Of a DNA stretch of 64,000 bases, positions 34,430-46,500 are shown one piece after another (position 1 is the first letter of the stretch; the number at the start of each line of letters is the position of its first letter). The notes under the pieces are model-generated. The model was not told the DNA's origin, made no database searches, and saw only the letters and a program-made list of their open reading frames with translations. Origin of the DNA: Chrysoporthe austroafricana. Lineage: Eukaryota; Ascomycota; Sordariomycetes; Diaporthales; Cryphonectriaceae. A program made the position numbers and the translations under genes. The stretch lies in assembly GCA_001051155.2 (NCBI GenBank), contig JYIP02000006.1:2976001-3040000 (forward strand). Direction: 5' to 3'.

Positions 34430-36597
34430 TTATTTCTTGGCGCGCTGGCCGTAGGCCTTGGTGGCGTAGTCGCCGCCGGTGACGATGAGGTCCTCGGGGC
34501 GGTAGTCGAACTTGCCGGTCAGATACGACTCCAGAATGTTCTTGGTACCGATGGCGTAGCGCTTCTGGGCGTCGAGCGAGGTGCCGGACATGTGGGGCAC
34601 CATAGCGTTGCCGCCGCCGAAGGGGTTCTTGGCGTAGCGCAGGGGGTGGTCCTTGGGCGCGGGCTGGGGGAACCACACGTCGCCGCCGTAGCCGCGGAGG
34701 TGGCCGGACTTGAGGGCCTCGGCGACGTCTTCCTTGACGACGATGGCGCCACGTGCGGTGTTGACGAGCCACGAGCCTGCAGGTTGTGTGAGCCAGCCAG
34801 ATCTCTTTGCCTTGCTGCCGGAGGGGGTTTTTTGGGGGGGGGGGGGGAAGGGGACCCCATCCCTTTTTTCTTTTTGCTGATCGGTTCCTTTTTGACCGGG
34901 CCCCGGGTCTTCTCNGGGGGGGGGGGGGGGAAGGGGACCACATACCCTTCTTCATCTTGCTGATCAGCTCCTTGTTGAACAGGCCCCGGGTCTTCTCGTG
35001 CAGCGGGCAGTTGATGGTGACAACATCGCACTGCGCCAGCATGTCCTCGAGGTTCTCGACACGCCTGCAGCCGATCTCGGCCTCCTTCTCGGGGCTCAGG
35101 GGCTGGTAGTCGTAGTAGAGCAGCTCCTTGCAGTCGAAAGGCTTGAGACGGCGCAGGACACGCTCGCCGATGCGGCCGACGGCGACGGTGCCGACGACCT
35201 TGCCCTCGAGGTCGAACTCGTTCTTGGCGGCGGCGGCGACATCCCACTCACCGGCCTCGATCATCTCGTGGGCGGGCACGAAGTTGCGGACGAGGGTCAG
35301 GATGGTCATGACGACGTGCTCGGCGACGGAGACGACGTTGGAGCCGGTAACCTCAGCGACGGTGATGCCGCCGTTGGTGGTGTTGGCGGCGTTCAGGTCG
35401 ACATGGTCGGAGCCGATACCAGCGGTCACGGCCAGCTTCAGGTTCTTGGCCTTGGCAAGGCGCTCGGCGGTCAGGTAGCCAGGGTGGAAGCTGTCGTGGA
35501 CAAAACAAGGTCAACATCAGATCTCGGGAGAATACGGAAGTCTCGAGGCTGTTCGTCTCCTAGGAACCCATCGAGTCCTGGCATACGCAAGGGGCCTGAG
35601 GCTGCCCACAGAATATTCCGGCAGTCAGCCCTGGGGAGAGGACGCAGACGTACGGGGTGGTGATGATGATCTCGGCGTCGACAAGCTCCTTGTCGAACGT
35701 CGAGTTCTCGCCCTCCTTGTCAGAGGTGGTGACGAGGGTGTGGCCCTGGTCCTCGAGCCATTTCCGGAGGCCGAGCTCGTTCTGGGTGGTGCCGAGCAGC
35801 TCAGGAACCTGCGAGGGTAGAGAATCCCATGTCAGCCTCCAGCGATCTTTACGTCCTCCGCGCAATCTCGATTTTCCCGTGGCAGCATCCAGCCACGGCC
35901 GTGGCGGGTTGCATTTCTCCACACACAGGCTCCACCCAGCACGCCGCCGGCTGGCCCTCGTCCTATATGACGCAAGGCCAATGCACCAGGGCCAGCAACG
36001 GTAAGTGCTGATGTAGCTAGCTTCTGGCAGCTGCAGCCGCAGCTCAAGCTATAGCTCCTCGTGCCCGCTCCCGCGAGCTTTACCCCGCACCGCGCAGAAG
36101 CGCCCAGCCGCAGACGCAGCGTTGGCGTCGTCGGTGGAACAAGCTTTCGTGCGGTCTCTGTTTCCCTCAGGGCGAGGCAGCAGGAGCCGTGGGAGCGGGC
36201 AGGTGGTGTGGTGGACTGTTGCTTTTCCCACCCAAGGATGTCGTGCATGCTGCCAGGGAGCAGAGGGCGCGGATTGGAGAGGAGACCGGCCTGAACTCAC
36301 CTCCTCGGCGTGCTTGCCGCCATCGTACAGGACCATCAAAACCTTGACCTTTTCACGGGGAAAACCAGTCAGCGAGCGAATCGTCGTGGACGGCCCCAGC
36401 TTGCTCCGGAGTGTGGTGCCCGCGGCACTGAGCGCGCTGTTGGCAGCGGCCTGCCTCGAGGCCGCGCCCGCAGCCCGTGCAGTCGCCGACCTCAGGCTCG
36501 ACGAGAGCGCGGGCGAGGCGAGGTGTAGGCCCCGGGTGCGTGAAGCAATGGGACCGACAGAGCGGGCCAAGGGGCGGGAGAGAGAACTAAGTACCAT
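34430..36597 (-). CDS. NAD-dependent formate dehydrogenase
   Basis: Oxidises formate to CO2 with NAD. Exons 36597-36301, 35808-35654, 35490-34946 and 34776-34430 join in phase to 447 residues. The first about 75 residues are Arg/Ser/Ala-rich without acidic residues ([16 protein letters not shown]), as for a mitochondrial presequence. The core shows [47 protein letters not shown], the NAD-binding [38 protein letters not shown], then [12 protein letters not shown] and the catalytic His region [13 protein letters not shown]. The first Gly of the Rossmann loop is Ala (VAVGRIG), which I believe is usual in fungal enzymes. The third intron contains a probable assembly artefact (see 34834-34997). 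Confidence 0.95.
34834..34997. repeat. Imperfect 67-bp tandem copy with poly-G runs and an N (probable assembly artefact)
   Basis: Two equal-length copies, 34848-34914 and 34931-34997, align without gaps and differ at 11 of 67 positions. Each is preceded by a poly-G run (34834-34847 and 34916-34930); an N sits at 34915. The second copy is genuine: it is the end of exon 3 of the formate dehydrogenase gene plus its donor. The first lies wholly in the following intron and has homopolymer-like errors. Confidence 0.85.
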
Positions 36598-38784
36598 CTT
36601 GACTGATCTTTTCCTGTTGGCAGGAGTAGCTAGAGTATGTTGAGGGGCTGGATGAGGTCGACGGGTCGCTAGGCCGTAGCTGTATATGTATGTTTGTAGC
36701 TAAGGAGACGCGGCTCGGAGGGCTCGGGATGTGATGTAGCTGCGTTGGAAGGGGAAAGGTTGAGTACCACCGGATGACGACCAGAAGTGGCCTGAGGGGG
36801 AGCAGGGCTCTCGATTTATATGTTTCACCCCCCAGAAACCGGAACAGAGGCTCGGGAAGGAGGGCGGTCCAACGTGACCGATCGCCATGACTGGGCAGCA
36901 CGGCGGAGGGGAGTGAGGAGGAGACTAGTGGAGCATCTCGCGTTCGCCTGGTCTTGGGCTGCCACCGGAGGTTGGGTGCGCGCTTTGTCGAATTGACCCC
37001 TGAGAGATGTGCCATCGCATCTGGCCGCATTGATGATCAGGTACAGGATACCGTCATGCACATCCCGCGGCCGCCTCGCTCGGGAGCGTGCCCTGAGGCT
37101 GCCCTATGCCATGTTGCATGCGATATTGGTGACATCAGCGCACGAGAGTGCGTGCGGCGCCCCCCGTGGCCGCGGCCAGCCGTTCCGAGATCCCATTGCC
37201 TCACGAGGAGACCCCGTCGAGTGCACCCAGCATGCTGCCCGGCATGAGGTGTGGGTTCACGACCGCCCGCTACTACCGCCGCCCAGCGCTGGTATCGACC
37301 TACAAGCCCAGCCGTAGCCGTGTACGCTCTCCCCTTCTCCTCGAAACAACGCATCCGCCGGCGACCCGTCTCGACCGGCCCACTGGGGTCCTCCCCCGAC
37401 CAACTGCGTGCCTCTGGGCCGGGGCGATGGGTCGGCTGAGGGCTGCGCGAGCTGGGAGCCATGGGAGCCAAGACGGCGCTCACCTGCGAGGTGCTGCATG
37501 GCCGCGAATGGCATCCCTCGCCCGCCTCTCGTCCCAGGCGTCGTGTGCCAGCCGACCCCGCAGTCGAGCCGGCCCCTCTCTCGTCTCGTCTTGTCTCGTC
37601 TCCTCGATCTGGGGCGCTAACGAGCTGGTGTTGTGCTACTGGGCCGTACTGGGCGGCCTAGCTCGTCCTCAACGGGGAAAGCTGGGCGTTCGGTGTCTGC
37701 GATGCGCGGGACACGGGCGGTCGTTTCTCGGCATTGGCTCGGAATCTGGCCTGCGGAGCGCGCGTACTGGGTGGGACCAGGGCCCCCGATCTGACGATGA
37801 TGTGGGGTAGTCCTGAATAGCTCCTGGCTGGGAGCCAGACAAGCTCTCGCCAGGCTTGGCCCGTTCTTGACACTGGTCCGAGTTGACCGTCGAATGGTCC
37901 CAGATATCGGCAGTGTCCACCATGCCGGGGCCACTTTCTCTCCGAACCCTCAGGGCGGATGGCGAGGGGTGCCGGTGTGGTGCCGGTAAGGTTGCAGTTG
38001 CGGGTTGCCGGTGCGGATGCGAGATGCGAGGCGGTTGAGCATTGCCTCATGTGGTGACGAGGGCCTTGCGAGGACCTTGATGAGACGTGGATCCTGCTGC
38101 TACTCAGTATGGTACGCTGCCAGGTTGCCGAACCTGAATACGAGTAAGTGGTGACAGGTTGCTGACTAAGTGCCCGTCGCCCTGGTCCCTCCCCCCTGGG
38201 TCCCCCTTACCACCCAGGACTCCGTCATCCTCCTTCCTCCCTCCTCCGTCCTTCGACCTCACCTCCTCCCAAGATCACCACCACCTCAGCACGAGCCGGT
38301 TGTCCATGGACCGCGACGCCCTGCCCGCCGAGCTTTGTTCGCCGTCCTCTGCCGAGGAGGGCCTGCGCCAACCGCTCGGACCTCCGTCTGCCGTTCACAC
38401 CGGCTTCACTTCAACCGGTGAGACAGCACGGACATGTCGATGACTATGTTGCATCTGGGAGGCCAGGCGGGCGCAGGCGGGCGCAGGCGGGCGGAGGCGG
38501 GCGGAGGCGAGCGCAGGCGCCTGACCTTACAGTCCAGGGGGCATGGGCAGATCACCCTCGCTCGACGGCACACGTGAGGACATCTACCAGAATCAGCAAA
38601 ATTGTCTACCCGCCATTAATCAGAGTCTATAAGAAGGAGGCTGGACTGCTCAGCAATCGTACTGCCATCATTATGTCCCGTGTTCCGTCTATCAAGCGCC
38701 CTGGATCCATCCACCCTCACACAAACGCCCTCGCACATAAGAAACCCTCACGCACACACAAGAGCAGAGCAGGCGCCCGAGGTC
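36598..38784. other. Long intergenic region upstream of formate dehydrogenase
   Basis: About 2.2 kb. The part next to 36597 is the probable promoter and leader of the dehydrogenase gene. Many GC-rich open frames overlap on both strands but none has a recognisable family. A GC-rich 10-bp minisatellite lies at 38463-38521. Confidence 0.4.
38463..38521. repeat. GC-rich 10-bp minisatellite
   Basis: About six head-to-tail copies of a unit close to GCGCAGGCGG, with CGCAG/CGGAG variants. Confidence 0.85.
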
Positions 38785-39627
38785 TCAGCCCCTCCGGCTC
38801 GAGATCTTCACCTTCTCTCCTCTTCTCCTCGCTGTCATCAACAGGAATCTCGGGCAGACGCCCTCGACCCAGTCAGGGTGCTTCCTCGTCTTCTGCTCCG
38901 TGGCGCCCCACTCGTTCATCTGGACCACCTCAAAGCCCGCCCCCACCAGCAGCGCAAAGTACGAGCTCAGCGTCCGGTGCTGCTTCTTGACGTCCTGGAC
39001 CAGCCAGTTGATGCTCCTCTCCCCCTCGTCGAAGTAACTGTCCACTGGCCACTGGTCCACCTCCCCGTCCGGCGTCTTGGTGAAGCCGGGCCTTGTCGGG
39101 GCCGTCAGGAACGGGTGCTCGATCGAGAACACGAACAGCCCCCCCGGGATCAGAGACGCATACACCTGCTGTATCACATTCTCGATGTTCTTCACGTAGT
39201 GCAGCGCCAGCCCGCAGAAGACCAGGTCATACGCGCCCGTCCGCAGCACCAGCTTCTCCAGATCGATCCTCGAGAAGCTGATCAGCCCCTCCTCATGCGC
39301 CCTACCGACCGGCCCCACAAGAGACCCGGGCGCGTCGTGCTTGTCGGCCTCCGTCTTTGATGTGCGTGTTCGGCCCTCCGCCTTCCGGAGCATGTTCACG
39401 CTGATGTCGCAGGCGTCGACTTCGCGCGCGCCCCTGGAGATGCACCACCGGCTGAACCAGCCCTCGCCGCACGCCAGGTCGAGCACCTTTTTGTTGTTCA
39501 GATTGGAGGGCAGCATCGCCTGCAGCTCCGGCCACTCGGAGGCTCCTTGGGCCCCCTTGAGTGCGCGTGGGAATTCGGCATACTTCTGGAAGAACTCCGG
39601 GTTGTCGTACATGTTCTGGGCCGACAT
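38785..39627 (-). CDS. SAM-dependent class I methyltransferase
   Basis: 280-residue single-exon protein starting MSAQNMYDNPEFFQKY. Motif I is VLDLACGEGWFSRW, followed by the acidic residue of motif II in VDACDISVNMLRKAE; motif IV-like YDLVFCGLALHYVKN and motif V/VI-like SLIPGGLFVFSIEHP complete a Methyltransf_11/25 fold. The C-terminal part carries a GEVDQWPVDSYFDEG cap and ends in a basic tail. Substrate unknown; such enzymes act on small molecules in bacteria and fungi. No co-directional partner close by. Confidence 0.9.
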   Translation of the reverse strand: MSAQNMYDNPEFFQKYAEFPRALKGAQGASEWPELQAMLPSNLNNKKVLDLACGEGWFSRWCISRGAREVDACDISVNMLRKAEGRTRTSKTEADKHDAPGSLVGPVGRAHEEGLISFSRIDLEKLVLRTGAYDLVFCGLALHYVKNIENVIQQVYASLIPGGLFVFSIEHPFLTAPTRPGFTKTPDGEVDQWPVDSYFDEGERSINWLVQDVKKQHRTLSSYFALLVGAGFEVVQMNEWGATEQKTRKHPDWVEGVCPRFLLMTARRRGEKVKISSRRG

Positions 39628-40436
39628 TGTGCCTGTGCTTTGTTGCGGTCGAGATGGTAGGTGACACGGTAAGACAGGTAGGTTGGTGAGTATGTGGTTC
39701 AGGTAAGAAATGTGAATTGTTGATAAGTGTCAGGTCTGTTTTTTGTAGTTGCGATGTGAGATGCCCAATGAGACTATACGAAAGTGTGTGTGTACTGAAG
39801 TGCGACACAATCCTCGCAGTGGTCTCAGTTGGTGGTCTGATGATGAACCGAGCTCAGTGCAATGTGGGTTAACGAACGATTTCTAGGTTTAGGAAATCTG
39901 TCGAGCATCCGCTATTATATACTCAATCAACACGGACCATGATACTGCGACTACGAGTTCTGGCTGCAGCTTTTACTTTGCTAGTTAAGACCTGTCTAGT
40001 TGTTCTTCCGGAGTGTCACAAACCTTCAAGAGAATCCCGCGCGTTGCGTCGAGCCTTCGCTGTCTGCCGCTGCACAGCAGGTCGACCTGATCGGCTTGAC
40101 AGCAGATCCGGCCTCACCACCACAAGCGGGCCTCATACGATCCGGCGGTCTGGGTCCGACACTCGCCTATTTTCGAATATACGTCTTCCTCGTCTTGCAA
40201 TACAGCCTGTATGCATGGCTCGCTCCACCTTGTACGACTCCTGTGCGGCCCTTCGGGCACTGAGTGCCTGACAGCACGGGATGACCTGACATGTGGAGAC
40301 GATCACTCCAATATGCAACGCAGTAGGTCCGGGAATTTCGGCCGGGGAATTGGATTTTCAAGGGAGGTAGCATGCGGAGCTGATGGCCCTTGCATACCTG
40401 AGGCCGAGGACAGCGTTGGCATGGTTGGCAGGGTGC

Positions 40437-40454
40437 GTGCACGTGCACGTGCAC
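40437..40454. repeat. 18-bp perfect palindrome with two CACGTG cores
   Basis: Reads GTGCACGTGCACGTGCAC, identical on both strands, containing two overlapping CACGTG (E-box) hexamers. Could be bHLH-binding or only a simple repeat. Confidence 0.6.
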
Positions 40455-42163
40455 ACGCGCCCGAGCCTTCGTGCTTCATCTGGCTCGGCTCCCTCAGTCC
40501 TGACCAACAAGCAACTATTATGGTTCAGAAGGCTCGTACACCATGCTCTCGCGACGGGCTCGACACAGACTCCGAATCATACCTCGCCGCGCGTCGAGCA
40601 AGAGAAGGCAGCGCCACTCGGCACATGGGGCCTAGCTGTACGACGAAGTTGCTGGGAGGGGGGGGGGGTTTGACAGCTCATGGCTGGCGTTGCGCAGGAA
40701 TGCTGGTGCGACCCTCTGTATGCGTGCAAGAATTTGGTATACCGCGTCTGGCGCTCGAAAGGTCTTGAGTTTCCCCTCGCTGCAGGCCTGCTGGATCTGA
40801 GTGGGTCGGGAGCTGCGGGCGGGCGGAATCTGTGTTCGACATCCGGTTGCCCAACCTAGGTGGGCCCATCCCCAGCTAGGGATGGCTATGTGCGTTCCCA
40901 TGGTGCACAAGAGGACGCCGGGCCCTTACCTGAGACGTAGCCGAGCGAGGCTCGATGTTGCGCGGCCCGGCGTGAGGACTTGACGGTCCCCGACGAACAG
41001 AGAGGGTGGAATCCCAGCAGTCTTCTGAGCGAGAAGACCATCCGTGTCTCACGCGGGCTGGCGATGGGTCCATCATCCTGTTCTGCCATGCCAACGGACA
41101 GGCAGGAGTCTCTCGCCATACGCAACGTGGCATGCGTGGCAAGCTGCGGCTCAACAAATCTTTCCTGTTCTGGCCGAGACAGCCGCAGATCTATTGCACA
41201 CTGGTCTCCCTTTCTTCCTGTCTGGACACCCCCCTTATGCCGGAGGAGTGTTCTGTGGTGTCAAGGGTCGGACCCGAGCGCAATTTGCTGTTCAATACCT
41301 ATCTAGCTTTGTGCCCATGTACATTCGCTCAGAACGCAGGCATGCGCTTGTCTCGGCCCAGACAAGTCTGTGTACGGCCTGCGTATAACGACGCGCTCGC
41401 CGCAAAGCAGGGAACATCTTCATGGACTGAAGCGTCGAGTGCAAAGCCCTTACAGCCGCTGAGCTCCTTCATTACCCAGCGATCGGCACTGCTCAGGGTG
41501 TCCCGGACGGGGACTACTCGCTCCCCGAAGCCAGACCGGCCCGAAGCTGTCGTCATGAACGGCCCACCTTATACTCTCGTACAGCAGTAATTTTGTCCCT
41601 CGCTACCACGCCATGGGATCCCGAGCAACACGTGATGCTGCGGCTCTAAATTTCCGATCCAGGGGTCCTCCAGGGCTAGACCAGGCTGGTGGATGCGGCT
41701 GACGGGTCCCGTGTAACGGGCGGGGGCTGTCTCAGAACAAAAACAAAAACGAGGCGGGAAAAAGAAAGGAGGAAAAGAAAGACAAAAGGAGACACGACGC
41801 AAGCGACCTCTAGAATCAGTATCAGTGACGAGCTGGCCCCTTCCGGTGGCCCGGGGGACCTGAGTCAGCCCAGAATGACCTCAGCAGGTACCCTCCCCGT
41901 CCGTGGTCGTACGCCTAAGGCAAGGCTCATGTGGGCGGCCCTGGCTTGTCGGCCGTTACGACCCAGAGACACAAAAGAAACCTGCCAGAACGCACGATCC
42001 GCGAGCCTGACGTGGTAACACGACCTCTTTCGAGCAGGCTCCCTGCAGATCATCAGACGGCATGTCATGCGTGTCAACGGCACGATGCTGGCGCCAGGGG
42101 GCCGCAGCCGGCGTCGCACAGAAGGCGAAGGCCTACGCGACGAGAACAGAGCCGGCTGCTGGC

Positions 42164-42178
42164 TTTTTTTTTTTTTTT
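42164..42178. repeat. Poly-T tract
   Basis: Fifteen T in a row in otherwise GC-rich intergenic DNA. Confidence 0.8.
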
Positions 42179-43587
42179 CATGACACTTCGCGCGCCGCGA
42201 CAGCAATGTCTCGGGCTGCAACTGATGGCTCACCTTGGCGCCGAGTGACAGGACGCCGTCACGGCGAACCGACCTGCTACCTCAGGGGCCCTGTGGCACG
42301 AACGACGTTGGGAAGTGTGAGAGAGGATCAAGAGGTAACCGTTGAGGCTGCCGAGTTCTAGCTCGCTGGCAACGTCAACTAAAGGGCACGCTAAGGCGAG
42401 GTCGTCACAGGGATGTCTTGGAAGCTCCGATAGCTGCCAGAGACACCCGGCTGGTCTAGTATGCCCATTACTCTGCGGCCGCAGAGCTCAGCTATCACTA
42501 GAAGCGACGCGACGTTTCAAGACTCCGAGTGTGTCTCGTGCAGGTTCCAGGTCGCGTGGGTTGACCTCGTCCTTTGAGTGGCGCAACGAGCGGGTCAGCC
42601 TCAGCGGAACCATCCTGTCTTTCTACGAAATATCGGCGTTGAGATCCACGTGGCGAGGCTCAAAGAGGACTCTATTGCGGAGAGCAATGTCTCGGACGTG
42701 TGCTTGAGGAGACTCAGAACTCGTTTCCGTTGCAGCAATATCGGAAGCTTAAAAATATGCCATTGCTGTAGATCGCTAATCTAAGTAATGCGTAGGATGC
42801 AGTGAAGCCAATATCTACACACATGTTTGACCTGCCGCCCTGCTCTCAGCGATCCGCTGCACTGTGTATAGTCCGATTATCAATTGTACGTCTTGTCATA
42901 GGCAGTAAACAGATGGCTAGGCTCGCAAAGCGGCCAATGAGACAATTCTTTCGTTTTGTTGGTTGATCAAACCAAGTCGTCGTCAAGCACGCTGCTGACG
43001 TGCAATCAGTTTGCCTTCAACACATCTTCGGTTCCCATCCCGTCTAACCACATAGTGTATGACAATATTTGGTGGACTCGTCACTCGTCATATGTCGCTG
43101 GCGTGGCGCCCAAAAAGAGTCAACGGATCCAGTGGGATCTGTATACGATGTGCTGCCGCTGTGGGACGATAAACGCAAATAAGCAAGCCGGAAAGTATTG
43201 GCGGGCGATATGGGCGTTTAGGCTGCTGGAAACGCGACAAGAGAGCACAAGGTAAACTGGTAATGCTGTCCAGCCGGGAGAGGTTGATGGCGGCCCTCGA
43301 TCAGCGGTTCGAGATGGAAATATAAATGGATCCGGTGATTCTATGTCACTGAATCAGAAAATGGGGAGTTGTTCAGCACGTTGGCGGTCGCGTTGTCCTG
43401 CCAATGGCAGAGAAGCCGCGTGTTGCGAGGTGTAGAGTGCAAATTGCCTGGTATTCGAACTCGTGTACGCCGGCGACTTGGATGTCGGGAGCGTGGGCTC
43501 TGTTGATGGGTCTGTTATAGGGGACCCGCCGTCTCCGAGCTGTTTGACCCTCGGAAGAAGGCACTAATTCGGACTGCCAGGGCGCGT

Positions 43588-46500
43588 CTACCTTGGACTG
43601 TACGGAGGTAATTGTTCTTGGCTGCCGACTGTCACGACAACGGAGCCGTCTGCGGGACGACTCGCCGGTTGCGTCCACGACACCGCCTTGGCCATCATCT
43701 TCGCGAAATACTCCTGAACAAACGACTCCGTATAGTAGCTGTGGTTCGCATCATGCGCGGCCACGAGATTGTGTGCCAGCTCGTGTGCCACCACTACGAA
43801 CCACCAGACGGAAGCCTCGACTCTGCCCTCGGCTCCCGCATGCCCGATTTCTCTCATCTTGTTGTAGTGTAGCTGCATGAAGAAGCGCAGATTGCAGAAG
43901 ATGCTTCCGTTCGTGTTAAAGGCGATGCAAGGGCCTGCTTCGTCAAAGTGGATCTGCACAGCGGTGGTAGAGACACCATAAATGTCGGCAACGTCTCGGA
44001 GGACGTTCTCGAATTTTGAGATCGCCTCGCTGTTTTGGCTGAGGAATGTCATGTGATCCGTAGAGATAGGCTTGCCCAGGTAGACCTTCATGCCGCGCGG
44101 AGCCTGAGCTACAAAGACAATATTCTGTGCCGGCGTGCTGTCGCAGTACGTCGCTTGCTCCTTAATCTCTTGTGTCCGTGGCGGACTGAAGACCCCAGAG
44201 GAGTCATGCGGTCGCGTCGAGCGGATAGCTTGGAGCAGGTTGTTCTGCACTACCGCAGGAGAGGTGACCCGTCCACTATCTCCAGGACCCTGTGGCTTTG
44301 ACGGACCTGATTGAGCCTGACCGGTCTTAGCCTCTGGCTCAGGGTTTGTCAATAGATTGTCTATTGCCTCCTCTGCCTCCTCGTCCTTATCAAGGCCGAA
44401 CCTGCGTGAGATATTGGAGAAGAAACCTCTGCTACGTCTTCCACTCTGGACCGCGGGTGGAAGTGTAGTTGAACTTTCAGGAGAATCTGGATCAAAGGAT
44501 CCTGGCATTGCACCAGGAAGGCCTGAGGATTGCTTTGGCGTCTTAGGCCTCTTATTCTCGGCCTCGGAAGCAGCCTTTTGTTGACGCGCCCACTCCTCTT
44601 CTCTCTCTTTGATTCTCTGCTCTTCGGCTTGAAGTGCTTTTCGCCGCTCTTCTTCAGCAATCCGAGCTTCCTCCGCTTTGGCCCTCAGTATTCTGTCGAC
44701 GTTATAGCCGCGAGCCCTGAGGTCCAGCAAATTAAGCTTGAGAAAGGGCTCGAAAAAGAAGTACGACTGTTGGTTGTGGCGTGTCAAGATCAGAGTACAG
44801 ACTGCCTGGCCGACTTGGTACATGTCTGGTTTACCTCCCTGGTCTGCAGCAATGTAGAGAGTATGTCCTGTTGAAGTCCTCATGGCCATTGCTGCTCTTT
44901 TCTCTGTGTGGGACTTATGTTGACCTCTGAGGGTGCGGCGAAGCTGGACACTTTGAACTACCTCAACATGAAGATTCTTGTCCAACCATTTCGCATCATG
45001 TTTAATGGAGTCCCTCGAGATATGTCGGTACTCGTGAAGGAATAGCTTCGTGCGTTCCTGTTGAGCGTTAGCTTCTTGTCAGTGAAGCCAAAAGAAATAT
45101 ACATCAACCCACCAAAATATGTTTTCTCAGCCAGACAGCGCCTTCCTGGTTGGGAGTTGATCTCCCTACATGTGCGTCTTCTTGCACCAGACTGCTAATA
45201 CTTGGAGATCCCAGAGACAAGTAAAAGGCTTCCAAAGTGTCATCCTCCGGCGCAGAGAGTAGGTGCTCACGGAACAGTCGAAAGCTGTAGAAGTCGTCTG
45301 CAATCACGATCTCTGATGGAGCCGCAAGTTGGGCTCCTCGAACAGACTCGCCATAGTCGTCATCCTCGGATGCCTTAGCCTTAGAGGAAGGGATTTCTTT
45401 GAAGGCCATTAACCACTTCTCTTGCTTCATCTTTCGATACAGGTCCTTGTCTCTCTTCAGAGTCGAGATATCGGCCGCTAAAGATCGCAAGATGTCCAGA
45501 TACTTCTCCGAACTACCTACGGTAGTCCACAGGCGAACGGGTTCGTTGCAGGCGAAGGTGGCAATCTCGTGCTTTGTTGGTTCCATTTTCGCTCCACACC
45601 TAAGTAAAAAGGTATGGGCTACCTCCCCAAAGTCCACAAAGTCGAATATCTCCCCATAAGTCGTTCCTGGGCCTAAATAGACATTCTGCGGCGGGACAAG
45701 CATCAAACCGTTTGAAACCTCCGAGTTCTTGGTCCGCGAGGGCTCGCCAGAACGACTGCGCCGCTGGACCGGCACGAAGCACGCTGCTCTCAGCTTGGTC
45801 AGACTGCCGTGACCCAGGTCAGCTACTCGGGTTGCAAAGTAATTGAAGAGTGTGATAGCGGCTGATCGATCTTTCGGAGGATTTGCGATGAGTTTCGCCA
45901 CACACGAGTCTACCGGAGGATCACGAGCAACGCCGAACTTGTTAGCGTGAACGTGGAGGTCTCTGGAGAGGATGTTGAAGCCCAGCACAGAAGCTTGCTC
46001 GTTCGTGTAGCAAGCGGATGGAGGGACGAGCTGTTTCGCATTGCCTTGAAGTGGCATGATGGACTTGTTCGTGCTTGCAATATCAAAAGCGGCATAGCCG
46101 TTGATGTGGTGGTACTTGATGAAATAGTTTCTGGCCTTGTCTCTGCGCGGCGCATCAGAAGACGCCATCATGTCGATCAACTCCGGCACCGTGGGATGAG
46201 GCCTCAGGCCTAAGCTAGAAAGGAAGCGACCCTCGTTACTAGCCACGCGGAAGCTTCCTGGTGGACCCGGCCATTGCAAGAGGGGTACTCCTAGCGCACG
46301 AAGTTCCGACTGGGGCTCAAACAGCTCAGAGACCTTGTAAAGCTGTGCCGATGCCTGTGTAGACTCCATGCCAGGCGGGCCTGCTTCTGCGGGACATATC
46401 GGAGAGTTCTTCAGTTTCTTCATGTCATCTGCGGGAATGTCATCTTTCACAGAAGCAAGGTATTTGATGAGCTCCATATGGCTCCATGGTTTCTGCGTGT

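Larger units (their letters stand above)
39628..43587. other. Gene-poor 4-kb region
   Basis: No supported gene between the methyltransferase and the DUF3684 gene. Longest open frames (about 40211-40768 and 41006-41590) show no family marks or splice logic. Contains an 18-bp palindrome at 40437-40454, a poly-G run near 40657-40668 and a poly-T run at 42164-42178. The first 300 bases probably hold the methyltransferase promoter. Confidence 0.4.

Noticed and set aside
34834..34997. Duplicated segment as a genuine tandem exon duplication
   Set aside because: The first copy lacks a usable frame and splice sites, carries homopolymer errors and abuts an N, so an artefact is more likely.
36598..38784. 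Several overlapping open frames upstream of formate dehydrogenase
   Set aside because: All are GC-driven, mutually overlapping and without domains or consistent splice sites.
40211..40768. Longest open frame in the gene-poor region
   Set aside because: No family marks, biased composition, overlapped by other chance frames.
41006..41590. Second long open frame in the gene-poor region
   Set aside because: No recognisable domain, no splice partner and no promoter cue; looks like chance in GC-rich DNA.
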